Shown in pieces: positions 57,176 through 64,000 of a stretch of 64,000 bases of DNA. A program made the position numbers and the translations under genes. The stretch lies in NCBI RefSeq assembly GCF_024211275.1, contig NZ_JAMLDX010000006.1:1-64000 (forward strand), written 5' to 3'. The notes beneath the pieces are model-generated. The model had not been told where the DNA came from. It worked only from the letters and a program-made list of their open reading frames with translations, and searched no databases. Positions within the stretch are counted from its first letter, which is position 1, and every line of letters starts with the position of its first letter. The stretch is from Sphingomonas tagetis. Its GTDB lineage: Bacteria > Pseudomonadota > Alphaproteobacteria > Sphingomonadales > Sphingomonadaceae.

Positions 57176-58053
57176 TGCGCGGCGGCGACCAGAGCGACGC
57201 GGAGCTGATCGTCGAGCTGCTGACGCTGCTCGATGTCGAGGAACTCGACGCCGATCTCTATCGCGGCCACCGCCAGCCCGGCGGCGTCGGGCGCGTGTTC
57301 GGCGGGCAAGTGATCGCGCAGGGACTGCAGGCGGCGCAGCGTTCGGTCGAGGGCAAGATCGCGCATTCGCTCCACGCCTATTTCATGCGGCCGGGCAGCG
57401 AGGACCATCCGATCACCTACCGCGTGGTGCGCGACTTCGACGGTGGCAGCTTCGCGACGCGCCGCGTGATCGCGATGCAGCGCGGCACGCCGATCCTGAG
57501 CATGAGCGCCTCGTTCCAGCGCGAGGAAGGCGGCTTGCACCATCAGGATGTGATGCCCGAGGTGCCGCCGCCGGAAGACCTGCAGACCGAGCAGGCGCTG
57601 CGCCGCGAGGAGATCGAGCAGATTCCCGACCGGCTGCGCCAGCGTCTGCTGAGACGCCGCCCGATCGAACTGCGGCCGTGCAGGCCGCGCGACCGGCTGG
57701 CGCCGAGCGCCGAAGCGCCGGTCGCACATTGCTGGTTCCGCGCGATTGCGCCGCTGCCGGACGATCCCGCGCTGCACCGCGCGGTGCTGGCCTATGCGTC
57801 GGACATGGCGTTGCTGGGCACGTCGATGCTGCCGCACCCCGTCTCCTGGGCCACGCCGGGCATGCAGACTGCCAGCCTCGATCATGCCCTGTGGCTGCAC
57901 GAGCCGTTCCGCGCCGACGACTGGCTGCTCTATGCCACCGACAGTCCCTGGGCGGGCCATGCGCGCGGCTTCAACCGCGGCCGCATCTTCACGCGCGATG
58001 GTCGGCTGGTCGCCAGCACGGCGCAGGAAGGACTGATCCGGCGACGCGACTAA
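57175..58053 (+). CDS. tesB: Acyl-CoA thioesterase II (TesB)
   Basis: A 292-residue double-hotdog thioesterase. RGHRQPGGVGRVFGGQVIAQ and AHSLHAYFMRPGSEDHPITY form the first hotdog; WATPGMQTASLDHALWLHEP, ADDWLLYATDSPWAGHARGF and NRGRIFTRDGRLVASTAQEG the second, with the aspartate/threonine/glutamine positions of TesB (D of SLDHALW, S/T and Q in STAQEG). It hydrolyses acyl-CoA to free acid and CoA, a possible overflow valve for the pathway. ATG 57175 overlaps the preceding TGA; it closes the plus-strand operon. Confidence 0.92.
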   Translation: MRGGDQSDAELIVELLTLLDVEELDADLYRGHRQPGGVGRVFGGQVIAQGLQAAQRSVEGKIAHSLHAYFMRPGSEDHPITYRVVRDFDGGSFATRRVIAMQRGTPILSMSASFQREEGGLHHQDVMPEVPPPEDLQTEQALRREEIEQIPDRLRQRLLRRRPIELRPCRPRDRLAPSAEAPVAHCWFRAIAPLPDDPALHRAVLAYASDMALLGTSMLPHPVSWATPGMQTASLDHALWLHEPFRADDWLLYATDSPWAGHARGFNRGRIFTRDGRLVASTAQEGLIRRRD

Positions 58054-58070
58054 GTCACTGAAATCACCAT

Positions 58071-58095
58071 GGAACTATTCGCCCCGCCTGCGGTT
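58071..58095 (+). promoter_or_regulatory. Possible EcfG-type (general stress) promoter
   Basis: GGAAC at 58071-58075, then 17 bases, then GTT at 58093-58095 (written CGGTT). This is near the GGAAC-N16-18-(C)GTT consensus of alphaproteobacterial EcfG sigma factors. It lies 60 bases upstream of the DUF6894 gene. Confidence 0.4.
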
Positions 58096-58154
58096 CTAGC
58101 TGGACGGGGCGGCACCAGGCCGCGTCCGCCCAGGAGGGCCGTCGGGCAGCACAT

Positions 58155-58394
58155 ATGCCGCTATATTATTTCCATGCCCGCGACGCCGTCCCCTGCCCCG
58201 AGGACGTTAAATGCGAACTCGACAGCCTCGATGAAGCGCTCGCCGAGGCGAACCGGATCGCACGGCGCATGATTGCCCGCGCGACCGATCCGGCCGGTCT
58301 TGGGCGTGAAGCGCTCGACATCGAGAACGAGTCCCGCCGCATCGTGGCGCGGGTGATGTTCGCCGACGTGCTGCGCTCGACCGCGCTTCGCTAG
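58155..58394 (+). CDS. DUF6894 family small protein
   Basis: A 79-residue product beginning MPLYYFHARDAVPCPEDVKC, with the YYFH start and a helical middle (LDEALAEANRIARRMIARAT) typical of DUF6894, a small family abundant in alphaproteobacteria and of unknown function. It ends FADVLRSTALR. A possible EcfG promoter lies upstream, which would fit stress expression. It is convergent with the SDR gene, whose stop is at 58404. Confidence 0.8.
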   Translation: MPLYYFHARDAVPCPEDVKCELDSLDEALAEANRIARRMIARATDPAGLGREALDIENESRRIVARVMFADVLRSTALR

Positions 58395-58403
58395 ACCAGG
58401 CGT

Positions 58404-59219
58404 TCAAACGGCGGTCAGTCCGTATTCCTGCCGCGTGACTGGATGGCTCGACGACAGGCCGCCATCGACCGTCAGCGCCTGCCCGTTGACATAGCTGGCA
58501 TCGTCGGAGGCGAGGAACAGCGCCGCGCGGGCGAGTTCCTCGGGCTGTGCGCCGCGGCGCAGCGGGTTCAACCGGCCGACCTTGCCGATCTTTCCCGCCT
58601 CGCGTGCATAGTCGAACACGCCTTGGGTCATGCCGGTTTCGGTCAGCCCCGGGCAAAGCGCGTTGACGCGAACGTTGGAACCCGAAAGCTGCTGCGCGGC
58701 GACCGCGGCGAGGTTGATCACGCCGGCCTTCGACGCCGAATAGGCGGGACTGCCCGCGCCCGAGCGGATGCCGGCAACGCTGGCGGTGAGCACGATCGCG
58801 CCGCCCCTTCCCGTTTCCCTGGCGTGTTCGGCTATGCGCGGTGCGCCATGCTTGATCGCGAGGAACGGCCCGATCAGGTTGACGCGCAGCACCTCGGCCA
58901 TCAGCTCGGGCGTGGTGTCGAAGATGTTGGCCATGCCGCCCGAAATGCCGGCATTGGCGAAGACGATGTCGAGGCCGCCATATTCGGCGACGGCCAGATC
59001 GACCGCAGCGATCACGTCCGGCTCGCTGCCCGCGTCGATGCGGATCGCCTTGGCCGTGCCGCCCGCCTCCCCGATCAGCCGTGCCGTCTCCTCGGCGCCC
59101 TCGGTAAGATCGGCGGCGATCACGTGCCCGCCCTCCGCGGCGAACAGCAGCGCGGCGGCGCGGCCGATGCCGCTGCCTGCGCCGGTGACGATGATCGATT
59201 TGCCGGTGAAGCGCGTCAT
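58404..59219 (-). CDS. Short-chain dehydrogenase/reductase
   Basis: A 271-residue classical SDR with TGAGSGIG at residues 12-19, FANAGISGG at about 87-95, and catalytic S147, Y160 and K164 ([14 protein letters not shown]). The aspartate of IAADL after the second strand suggests NAD+ preference. It overlaps the phosphotransferase gene by 4 bases (ATGA) as the last gene of a minus-strand run of ACAD, alcohol dehydrogenase, phosphotransferase and SDR. Substrate probably a hydroxyacyl-CoA or alcohol derived from that pathway (inference). Confidence 0.9.
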   Translation of the reverse strand: MTRFTGKSIIVTGAGSGIGRAAALLFAAEGGHVIAADLTEGAEETARLIGEAGGTAKAIRIDAGSEPDVIAAVDLAVAEYGGLDIVFANAGISGGMANIFDTTPELMAEVLRVNLIGPFLAIKHGAPRIAEHARETGRGGAIVLTASVAGIRSGAGSPAYSASKAGVINLAAVAAQQLSGSNVRVNALCPGLTETGMTQGVFDYAREAGKIGKVGRLNPLRRGAQPEELARAALFLASDDASYVNGQALTVDGGLSSSHPVTRQEYGLTAV

Positions 59220-60241
59220 GCCCCCGCCTCCTGTGCGAACCGCCACGCGTTCGCGGCGAGTTCCGGCACGCGCGCGGCATGCTCGGCCGCCTTGGCGTTG
59301 CTGGCATTGCCGTCGAGCATGCGCTTCTTGATGCCCTGGACGATGCTCATCAGCCGGAACTGGCCGAAGGCGAAATACCAGTTGAGGTCGGGGATGCCGT
59401 CGCGGCCCGTGACAGCGCAATAGCGCTCGACCATCTGTTCGACGGTCGGGATGCCGGACTCGGCGCCCGCCAGCCCCGCAATACCCGCCGTGCCGCTCGC
59501 CGGGGTGAACCAGTTCATCAGCAGATAGCTGAAATCCGCCATCGGATCGCCGAGCGTCGACAGCTCCCAGTCGAGCACCGCCTTCACCCGCGGCGTATCG
59601 GTGTCGAAGATCATGTTGTCGATGCGATAGTCGCCATGGACGATGCTCGTCCGCGTCTGCGGCGGCAAGGTGCGCGGGAGCCACTCGATCAGCTTCTCGG
59701 CTTCGGGCAGATCGTCGGTCTGGGCGAGGCGGTATTGTTTGGTCCATCGCCCGACCTGCCGCTCGAAATAGCTGCCGGGTTTGCCGTAATCGCTCAGCCC
59801 GGCGCCTTCGTAATCGGTCTGGTGCAGTTGAGCGAGGCGGTCGCAGATCTCGTGATAGATGGCGGTGCGCTGTGCCGGCGTCTTGTCGGGCAGCGCGCCG
59901 TCCCAATAGGTCACGCCCGCCACCAGCTCCATGACGTAGAAGGCCGAGCCGACGACCCCGTCATCCTCGCACAGCCCATAAGGCCGCGGCACGGGAAAGC
60001 CCGTGGGATGCAACCCCGCAATCAGCCGGTACTCGCGATCGACCGCATGCGCCGAGGGCAGCAGCGGCCCGAACGGCTTGCGGCGCAGCACATAGGCGCC
60101 GCTCGCCGCATCGATGCGGTAGGTCGGGTTGGACTGGCCACCGGGGAATTTGGCGTAAGTCAGCGGGCCTGCGAAGCCCGCGACATTCGCTTCCATCCAC
60201 GCGGTGAGCTTCGCGGTGTCGAGGTCGCTGACGATCTCCAT
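59216..60241 (-). CDS. APH-family phosphotransferase (ACAD10/LvaA-like)
   Basis: A 341-residue kinase-like protein with [40 protein letters not shown], the Brenner motif [15 protein letters not shown] and [20 protein letters not shown]. This is the family found as the N-terminal domain of ACAD10/ACAD11 and as LvaA, which phosphorylates 4-hydroxyacyl-CoA in levulinate catabolism. Its neighbour at 61338 is an acyl-CoA dehydrogenase of the ACAD10/11 kind, supporting a similar two-step removal of a hydroxyl (inference). Start and stop overlap the adjacent genes by a few bases. Confidence 0.85.
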   Translation of the reverse strand: MEIVSDLDTAKLTAWMEANVAGFAGPLTYAKFPGGQSNPTYRIDAASGAYVLRRKPFGPLLPSAHAVDREYRLIAGLHPTGFPVPRPYGLCEDDGVVGSAFYVMELVAGVTYWDGALPDKTPAQRTAIYHEICDRLAQLHQTDYEGAGLSDYGKPGSYFERQVGRWTKQYRLAQTDDLPEAEKLIEWLPRTLPPQTRTSIVHGDYRIDNMIFDTDTPRVKAVLDWELSTLGDPMADFSYLLMNWFTPASGTAGIAGLAGAESGIPTVEQMVERYCAVTGRDGIPDLNWYFAFGQFRLMSIVQGIKKRMLDGNASNAKAAEHAARVPELAANAWRFAQEAGA

Positions 60242-61326
60242 CACGAAAACTCGATCACCGATCGCACGGCGTCGCCTTTGCGCAGATTGTCGAAGGCGTG
60301 GTTGACGTCCTCCAGCCTGATCCGCTCGGCGACCATCGTGTCGAGGTCGAGCACGCCGTCGAGATACATCTGCACCAGCCGCGGCATGTCGATCGGGAAT
60401 TGCATCGACCCCGCGAGCGAGCCCTGAAGCTTCTTGCCCGAGAGAAAGGTCGGGCCGGGGATGCTCACCGACTGGCCCGGCGCGATCATGCCGAGGATCG
60501 TCGCCGTGCCGCCGCGGCGCAGCACGTGCCACGCCATCTCGGCGCTGCTCGGCCGCCCGACCGCCTCGATCGCATAGTTGACGCCCCCATCGGTCAGCTT
60601 GAGCACTTGCTTGACGACATCGTCGGCCAGCGCGTCGAAATCATGCGTCGCACCAAGCTTGCGCGCGAGCAGCCGCTTCTCCGGCACCGGGTCGATCGCG
60701 ACGATCTTGCTCGCGCCGGCGATTTTCGCCGCGTTGATCGCCGCGAGGCCGATCCCGCCACAGCCGATCACCGCCACCGTCTCGCCCGGCGTAACCTTGC
60801 TGTCGCGAAAGATCGATCCCGCCCCGGTCATCACCGCGCAGCCGAGCAGAGCGGCGCGGTCGAGCGGCATGTCTTTGCTGATCGCGACACAGGCATTTTC
60901 GTGGATCAGCATCTGCTCGGCAAAGGCCGACAGGTTCAGGAACGGCGCGAGCGGCGTGCCGTCCGTCAGGCTGAGGCGGGGCGCGGCATCCCTGGGGCGC
61001 CGCGTCGAATTATCGAGGCACAGCGACGGCCGGCCCGACACGCAATATTCGCAACTGCCGCAGAACACGGTGAAGAAGCTGATGACATGGTCGCCGGGCT
61101 TGAGCCGCGTGACCTCGCTCCCCACCGCCTCGACCACGCCGGCCGCTTCATGCCCGGGCACGGTCGGCATGACGTGCGGATAGGCGCCGTCGACGAAGTG
61201 CAGGTCGGAGCGGCACACGCCGCACGCCGCGGTGCGGATCAGCACCTCGCGCGGGCCGGGCTTCGAGATCACGACATCGTGAATCTCGAGCGGCCGCTTC
61301 GCCTCGAACAGAACCGCTGCCTTCAC
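60241..61326 (-). CDS. Zinc-dependent alcohol dehydrogenase (MDR family)
   Basis: A 361-residue medium-chain dehydrogenase. Catalytic zinc residues appear in AACGVCRSDLH and VPGHEAAGVVEAVG; the structural zinc cysteines in FCGSCEYCVSGRPSLC; cofactor binding in VAVIGCGGIGLAAINAAKIA. It resembles the NAD-dependent class III/benzyl-alcohol type. In this operon it could oxidise an alcohol before CoA activation, or a 4-hydroxyacyl substrate. TGA overlaps the phosphotransferase ATG; 11 bases separate it from the ACAD gene upstream. Confidence 0.92.
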   Translation of the reverse strand: MKAAVLFEAKRPLEIHDVVISKPGPREVLIRTAACGVCRSDLHFVDGAYPHVMPTVPGHEAAGVVEAVGSEVTRLKPGDHVISFFTVFCGSCEYCVSGRPSLCLDNSTRRPRDAAPRLSLTDGTPLAPFLNLSAFAEQMLIHENACVAISKDMPLDRAALLGCAVMTGAGSIFRDSKVTPGETVAVIGCGGIGLAAINAAKIAGASKIVAIDPVPEKRLLARKLGATHDFDALADDVVKQVLKLTDGGVNYAIEAVGRPSSAEMAWHVLRRGGTATILGMIAPGQSVSIPGPTFLSGKKLQGSLAGSMQFPIDMPRLVQMYLDGVLDLDTMVAERIRLEDVNHAFDNLRKGDAVRSVIEFS

Positions 61327-61337
61327 CGCCCGCTCCC

Positions 61338-62621
61338 TTAACGCGCCGCCGCCAGATCGCCGCTCGACGGGCGGTCGGCCTTATAATCCCCGTACTTGCC
61401 GAACTCGGCCCGCGCGATCGCGCGGTTGTGCACCTCGTCCGGCCCGTCGGCAAAGCGCAGCGTGCGCAGGCCCGCCCAGGCGCTGGCGAGGAAGGTGTCG
61501 CCCGACACGCCCATCCCGCCATGCGCCTGGATCGCGTCGTCGACGATCTGCAGCGCCATGCGCGGCCCCATCGCCTTGATCATCGCGATCTCGTTCTGCG
61601 CGGACTTGTTGCCGGCCTTGTCCATCATGTCGGCGGCCTTGAGGCACAACAGCCGCATCATCTCGAGGTTGGAGCGCGCCTCGGCGACGCGCTGCTCCCA
61701 GATCGAATGGTCGGCGATGCGCTTGCCGAACGCGACGCGGCTGACCAGCCGCTTGCACATCGCTTCCAGCGCCGCCTCGGCGGTGCCTATCGTGCGCATG
61801 CAATGATGGATGCGCCCCGGCCCCAGCCGCCCCTGCGCGATCTCGAACCCGCGCCCTTCGCCCAGCAGCAGATTGTCTACCGGCACGCGGACATCTTCCA
61901 GCACCACCTCGCCATGGCCGTGCGGCGCGTGATCATACCCGTAAACCGAAAGCATCCGCTCGATCCGCACGCCGGGCGTGTCGAGCGGGACCAGGATCTG
62001 GCTCTGCTGCGAATGGCGCGCGGCGTCGGGGTTGGTCTTGCCCATCACGATCGCGACCTTGCAGCGCGGATCGCCGACGCCGGACGACCACCATTTGCGG
62101 CCGTTGATGACATAGTGATCGCCGTCACGGACCATCGAGGTCTGGATGTTGGTCGCGTCGGACGAGGCCACGTCGGGCTCGGTCATCAGGAACGCCGAGC
62201 GGATCTCGCCATCCATCAGCGGCTTGAGCCAGCGCGCCTTGTGTTCGCGCGTGCCGTAGCGGTGCAGCACTTCCATATTGCCGGTGTCGGGCGCCGAGCA
62301 GTTGAACACCTCGCTAGCCCAATGGCTGCGCCCCATCTCCTCGGCGCACAGCGCATATTCGAGGTTGGTGAGTTGCGTCCCCTCGAACGCGAAACTGTCG
62401 TCGACATGGGCCTGGCCCGAATGCGGCGGCATGAAGAAATTCCACAACCCCTGAGCGCGCGCGACCGGCTTGAGTTCCTCGATCACCGGAACGATCTTCC
62501 AGCGCTCGCCTTTTTCCACCTGCTCGTGATATTCGGACGTGCGCGGGACGACATGCCGGTCGATGAACGCCTTCACCCGGTCGCGGAAATAGGTCTCGCG
62601 TTCGGTCAGCGTGAAGTCCAT
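61338..62621 (-). CDS. Acyl-CoA dehydrogenase, ACAD10/11-like
   Basis: A 427-residue ACAD of the longer class: [120 protein letters not shown] and [21 protein letters not shown] in place of EGTSQ, and the GRIHHC motif, mark the ACAD10/11 and related bacterial groups. GGAGAGGG precedes ATG 62621. First gene of the minus-strand operon, divergent from the tandem TetR regulator. Confidence 0.92.
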   Translation of the reverse strand: MDFTLTERETYFRDRVKAFIDRHVVPRTSEYHEQVEKGERWKIVPVIEELKPVARAQGLWNFFMPPHSGQAHVDDSFAFEGTQLTNLEYALCAEEMGRSHWASEVFNCSAPDTGNMEVLHRYGTREHKARWLKPLMDGEIRSAFLMTEPDVASSDATNIQTSMVRDGDHYVINGRKWWSSGVGDPRCKVAIVMGKTNPDAARHSQQSQILVPLDTPGVRIERMLSVYGYDHAPHGHGEVVLEDVRVPVDNLLLGEGRGFEIAQGRLGPGRIHHCMRTIGTAEAALEAMCKRLVSRVAFGKRIADHSIWEQRVAEARSNLEMMRLLCLKAADMMDKAGNKSAQNEIAMIKAMGPRMALQIVDDAIQAHGGMGVSGDTFLASAWAGLRTLRFADGPDEVHNRAIARAEFGKYGDYKADRPSSGDLAAAR

Positions 62622-62643
62622 GCGCCCTCTCCAGATTCGCCGT

Positions 62644-62755
62644 TTCGAATTGACTACGCCATACCCGATTTTCGGTAAAGTGGGCGGATCGGCATATTTC
62701 ACGGCCTGCCCGCCTCCCCAACAGACCTACCCGCTTTAGGACTGTTCCTTCGAAT
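62644..62755. promoter_or_regulatory. Divergent promoter region with TTCGAAT motifs
   Basis: The 155-base gap between the ACAD start and the TetR start contains TTCGAAT at 62644-62650 and again at 62749-62755. The same heptamer occurs at 5880-5886 before another acyl-CoA dehydrogenase and at 50209-50215 in the gap between the acyl-CoA ligase and the serine hydrolase. A shared acyl-CoA-responsive operator is possible; unproven. Confidence 0.35.
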
Positions 62756-62776
62756 CAAATTTGCTAAGCTGCCGGG

Positions 62777-64000
62777 ATGGAAGTCGACGAAGCGATCCCG
62801 GCCGAGGCACGGGGGGAGACGAAACGGTTCCGCGCCAAGCGCGACGCGATCCTCGCAGCGGCGGCGGACGTGATCAACGAACAGAGCGCGAAGGGCATGA
62901 CCTTCGCCGATGTGGCGCAGCGCGTCGGGCTCAACACCACCAGCGTCACCTATTATTTCAAGCGCAAGGAAGACCTCGCCGCCGCCGCGTTCGAGGTGAC
63001 CCTCGACCGGCTCGATGCGATGCTCGACGAGGCGCAGCGCGAGGGCACGCCAGAGGCGCGGGTCGCGCGCTATCTCGAGATCAACATGGCGCGGCTCGCC
63101 CGCATCCGGCGCGAGGAGGAAAAGGATTTCGCGATCCTCTCCGACCTGCGCGCGATGGAGGGCGAGGTGCGCCAGCGGCTGATGCTGCGCTGGCAGCAGG
63201 TGTTCCGCAAGGCGCGTTCGCTGTGGGGCAGCGACGGCAGCCGCGCGCAGACCGACCTGTGCGGCGCGCGCGCGCATGTGTTGCTGGAGAACACCTTCTG
63301 GCTGCCGGTGTGGCTGGCCCGCTACGAGCTCGACGAATATACGCGCGTCGGCGCTCGGCTGATGGACGTGTTCCGCAGCGGCATCGCCTCACCCGCCGAC
63401 CGCTGGGCGCCGCAGCTGCTCGATCTCCAGCATGACGAGTCCGAGCCGGGGCGCGAGGCGTTCCTGCTCGCCGCGACGCGGCTAATCAACGAGCTCGGCT
63501 ATCGCGGCGCCTCCGTGCAGAAGATCGCGAGCGAACTGAACGTCACCAAGGGCAGCTTCTACCACCATCTCGACGCCAAGGACGAGCTGGTGATCGAATG
63601 CTACAAGCGCAGCTTCGACATCATCGCCGACGCGCAGCGTTTGTCGGAGGACCTTTCCGGCAACCAGTGGCAGCGGCTGACGAGCGTGATCGCGACGCTG
63701 CTCGACTTCCAGTTCTCCGAAAAGGGGCCGTTGCTGCGCACCACCGCGCTGTCCGGGCTTCCGCCGCGCGTGCGCACGACGATGATCGACCGATCGAACC
63801 GCATCGCGCGGCGCTATGCCGGGATGCTCTCGGACGGGATCGCCGAAGGCTCGATCCGCGCGATCGACCCGCTGATCGCCAGCCAGACGATGATGGCGAT
63901 GCAGAATGCCGCGTTCGACATGCGCAAATGGGCCAGCACGATGCCACGGGAGCGCGCGATCGCGCTGTACGCGTCGACGATCGTGTTCGGGCTGTTCGAT
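62777..64000 (+). CDS. Tandem-domain TetR/AcrR family regulator (runs off right edge)
   Basis: At least 408 residues, still open at the window end. Two complete TetR N-terminal DNA-binding domains are visible: residues about 20-67 (FRAKRDAILAAAADVINEQS, MTFADVAQRVGLNTTSVTYY, FKRKEDL) and about 227-275 (EAFLLAATRLINELGYRGAS, VQKIASELNVTKGSFYHHLD, AKDELV). A ligand-type helical region follows each. Most TetR proteins have one such domain and about 200 residues and dimerise; this chain is roughly two fused regulators. It is divergent from the ACAD/ADH/phosphotransferase/SDR operon and presumably controls it with an acyl-CoA ligand (inference). Confidence 0.88.
   Translation, partial: MEVDEAIPAEARGETKRFRAKRDAILAAAADVINEQSAKGMTFADVAQRVGLNTTSVTYYFKRKEDLAAAAFEVTLDRLDAMLDEAQREGTPEARVARYLEINMARLARIRREEEKDFAILSDLRAMEGEVRQRLMLRWQQVFRKARSLWGSDGSRAQTDLCGARAHVLLENTFWLPVWLARYELDEYTRVGARLMDVFRSGIASPADRWAPQLLDLQHDESEPGREAFLLAATRLINELGYRGASVQKIASELNVTKGSFYHHLDAKDELVIECYKRSFDIIADAQRLSEDLSGNQWQRLTSVIATLLDFQFSEKGPLLRTTALSGLPPRVRTTMIDRSNRIARRYAGMLSDGIAEGSIRAIDPLIASQTMMAMQNAAFDMRKWASTMPRERAIALYASTIVFGLFD

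Overview
The window looks like a chromosomal segment of a sphingomonad (Alphaproteobacteria, Sphingomonas or a near relative). It is GC-rich, carries the yebC-ruvC-ruvA-ruvB block, gapR (DUF2312), a fused malic enzyme/phosphotransacetylase-like MaeB, a TonB-dependent receptor ending in FEF, exosortase A-associated envelope genes and a large acyl-CoA catabolic region. All assignments come from reading translated sequence; no database search was run.

Layout. 1-4 kb is worn accessory DNA: the tail of an IS5-type transposase with its end repeat, several small hypothetical genes, a decayed IS6-type fragment, a PEP-CTERM tail without its protein, and a degenerate duplication. 4-24 kb is mostly housekeeping: an XRE/ScfR-type regulator, an acyl-CoA dehydrogenase and SDR, maeB, mutS with a coupled small membrane ORF, an FMN reductase behind an attenuator-like leader, a lipoprotein, uvrB, small envelope proteins, ligA and a TonB receptor. 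23.8-26.4 kb carries a frameshifted S24 (LexA-like) gene, a membrane protein and an exosortase-type glycosyltransferase. 26.4-37.9 kb is an integrated phage-like element bounded by a 13-bp direct repeat. 37.9-41.2 kb resumes the exopolysaccharide/exosortase locus (small membrane protein, O-glycosylation ligase-like protein, asparagine-synthase-like protein). 41.2-48 kb holds ruvB, ruvA, ruvC, yebC, gapR, doxX, tRNA-Asp, an AI-2E-type transporter and glpK. 48.06-48.33 kb is a MITE-like element. 48.3-64 kb is fatty-acyl catabolism.

How the genes work together. The right-hand 16 kb is two opposed gene sets. On the plus strand a serine hydrolase, a bifunctional enoyl-CoA hydratase/3-hydroxyacyl-CoA dehydrogenase, an amidase, two adjacent acyl-CoA dehydrogenases and a TesB thioesterase lie in tight, often overlapping order, divergent from an acyl-CoA ligase. 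On the minus strand an acyl-CoA dehydrogenase, an alcohol dehydrogenase, an APH-type phosphotransferase and an SDR form a second operon, divergent from a regulator that carries two TetR DNA-binding domains and runs off the window. The phage-like element sits in what would be a 90-bp intergenic region between divergent exosortase-associated genes. It encodes integrase, an excisionase-like protein, regulators, a protease-capsid fusion and a tape-measure protein with an M23 peptidase domain, but I find no terminase, portal, tail or lysis genes, so it is a decayed prophage or a helper-dependent satellite.

The observations I would follow first are the MITE that supplies the last base of the stop codons of both flanking genes, the leader upstream of the FMN reductase, the reduced phage element and its position, the frameshifted S24 gene whose active-site lysine position is glutamate, and the tandem TetR regulator.
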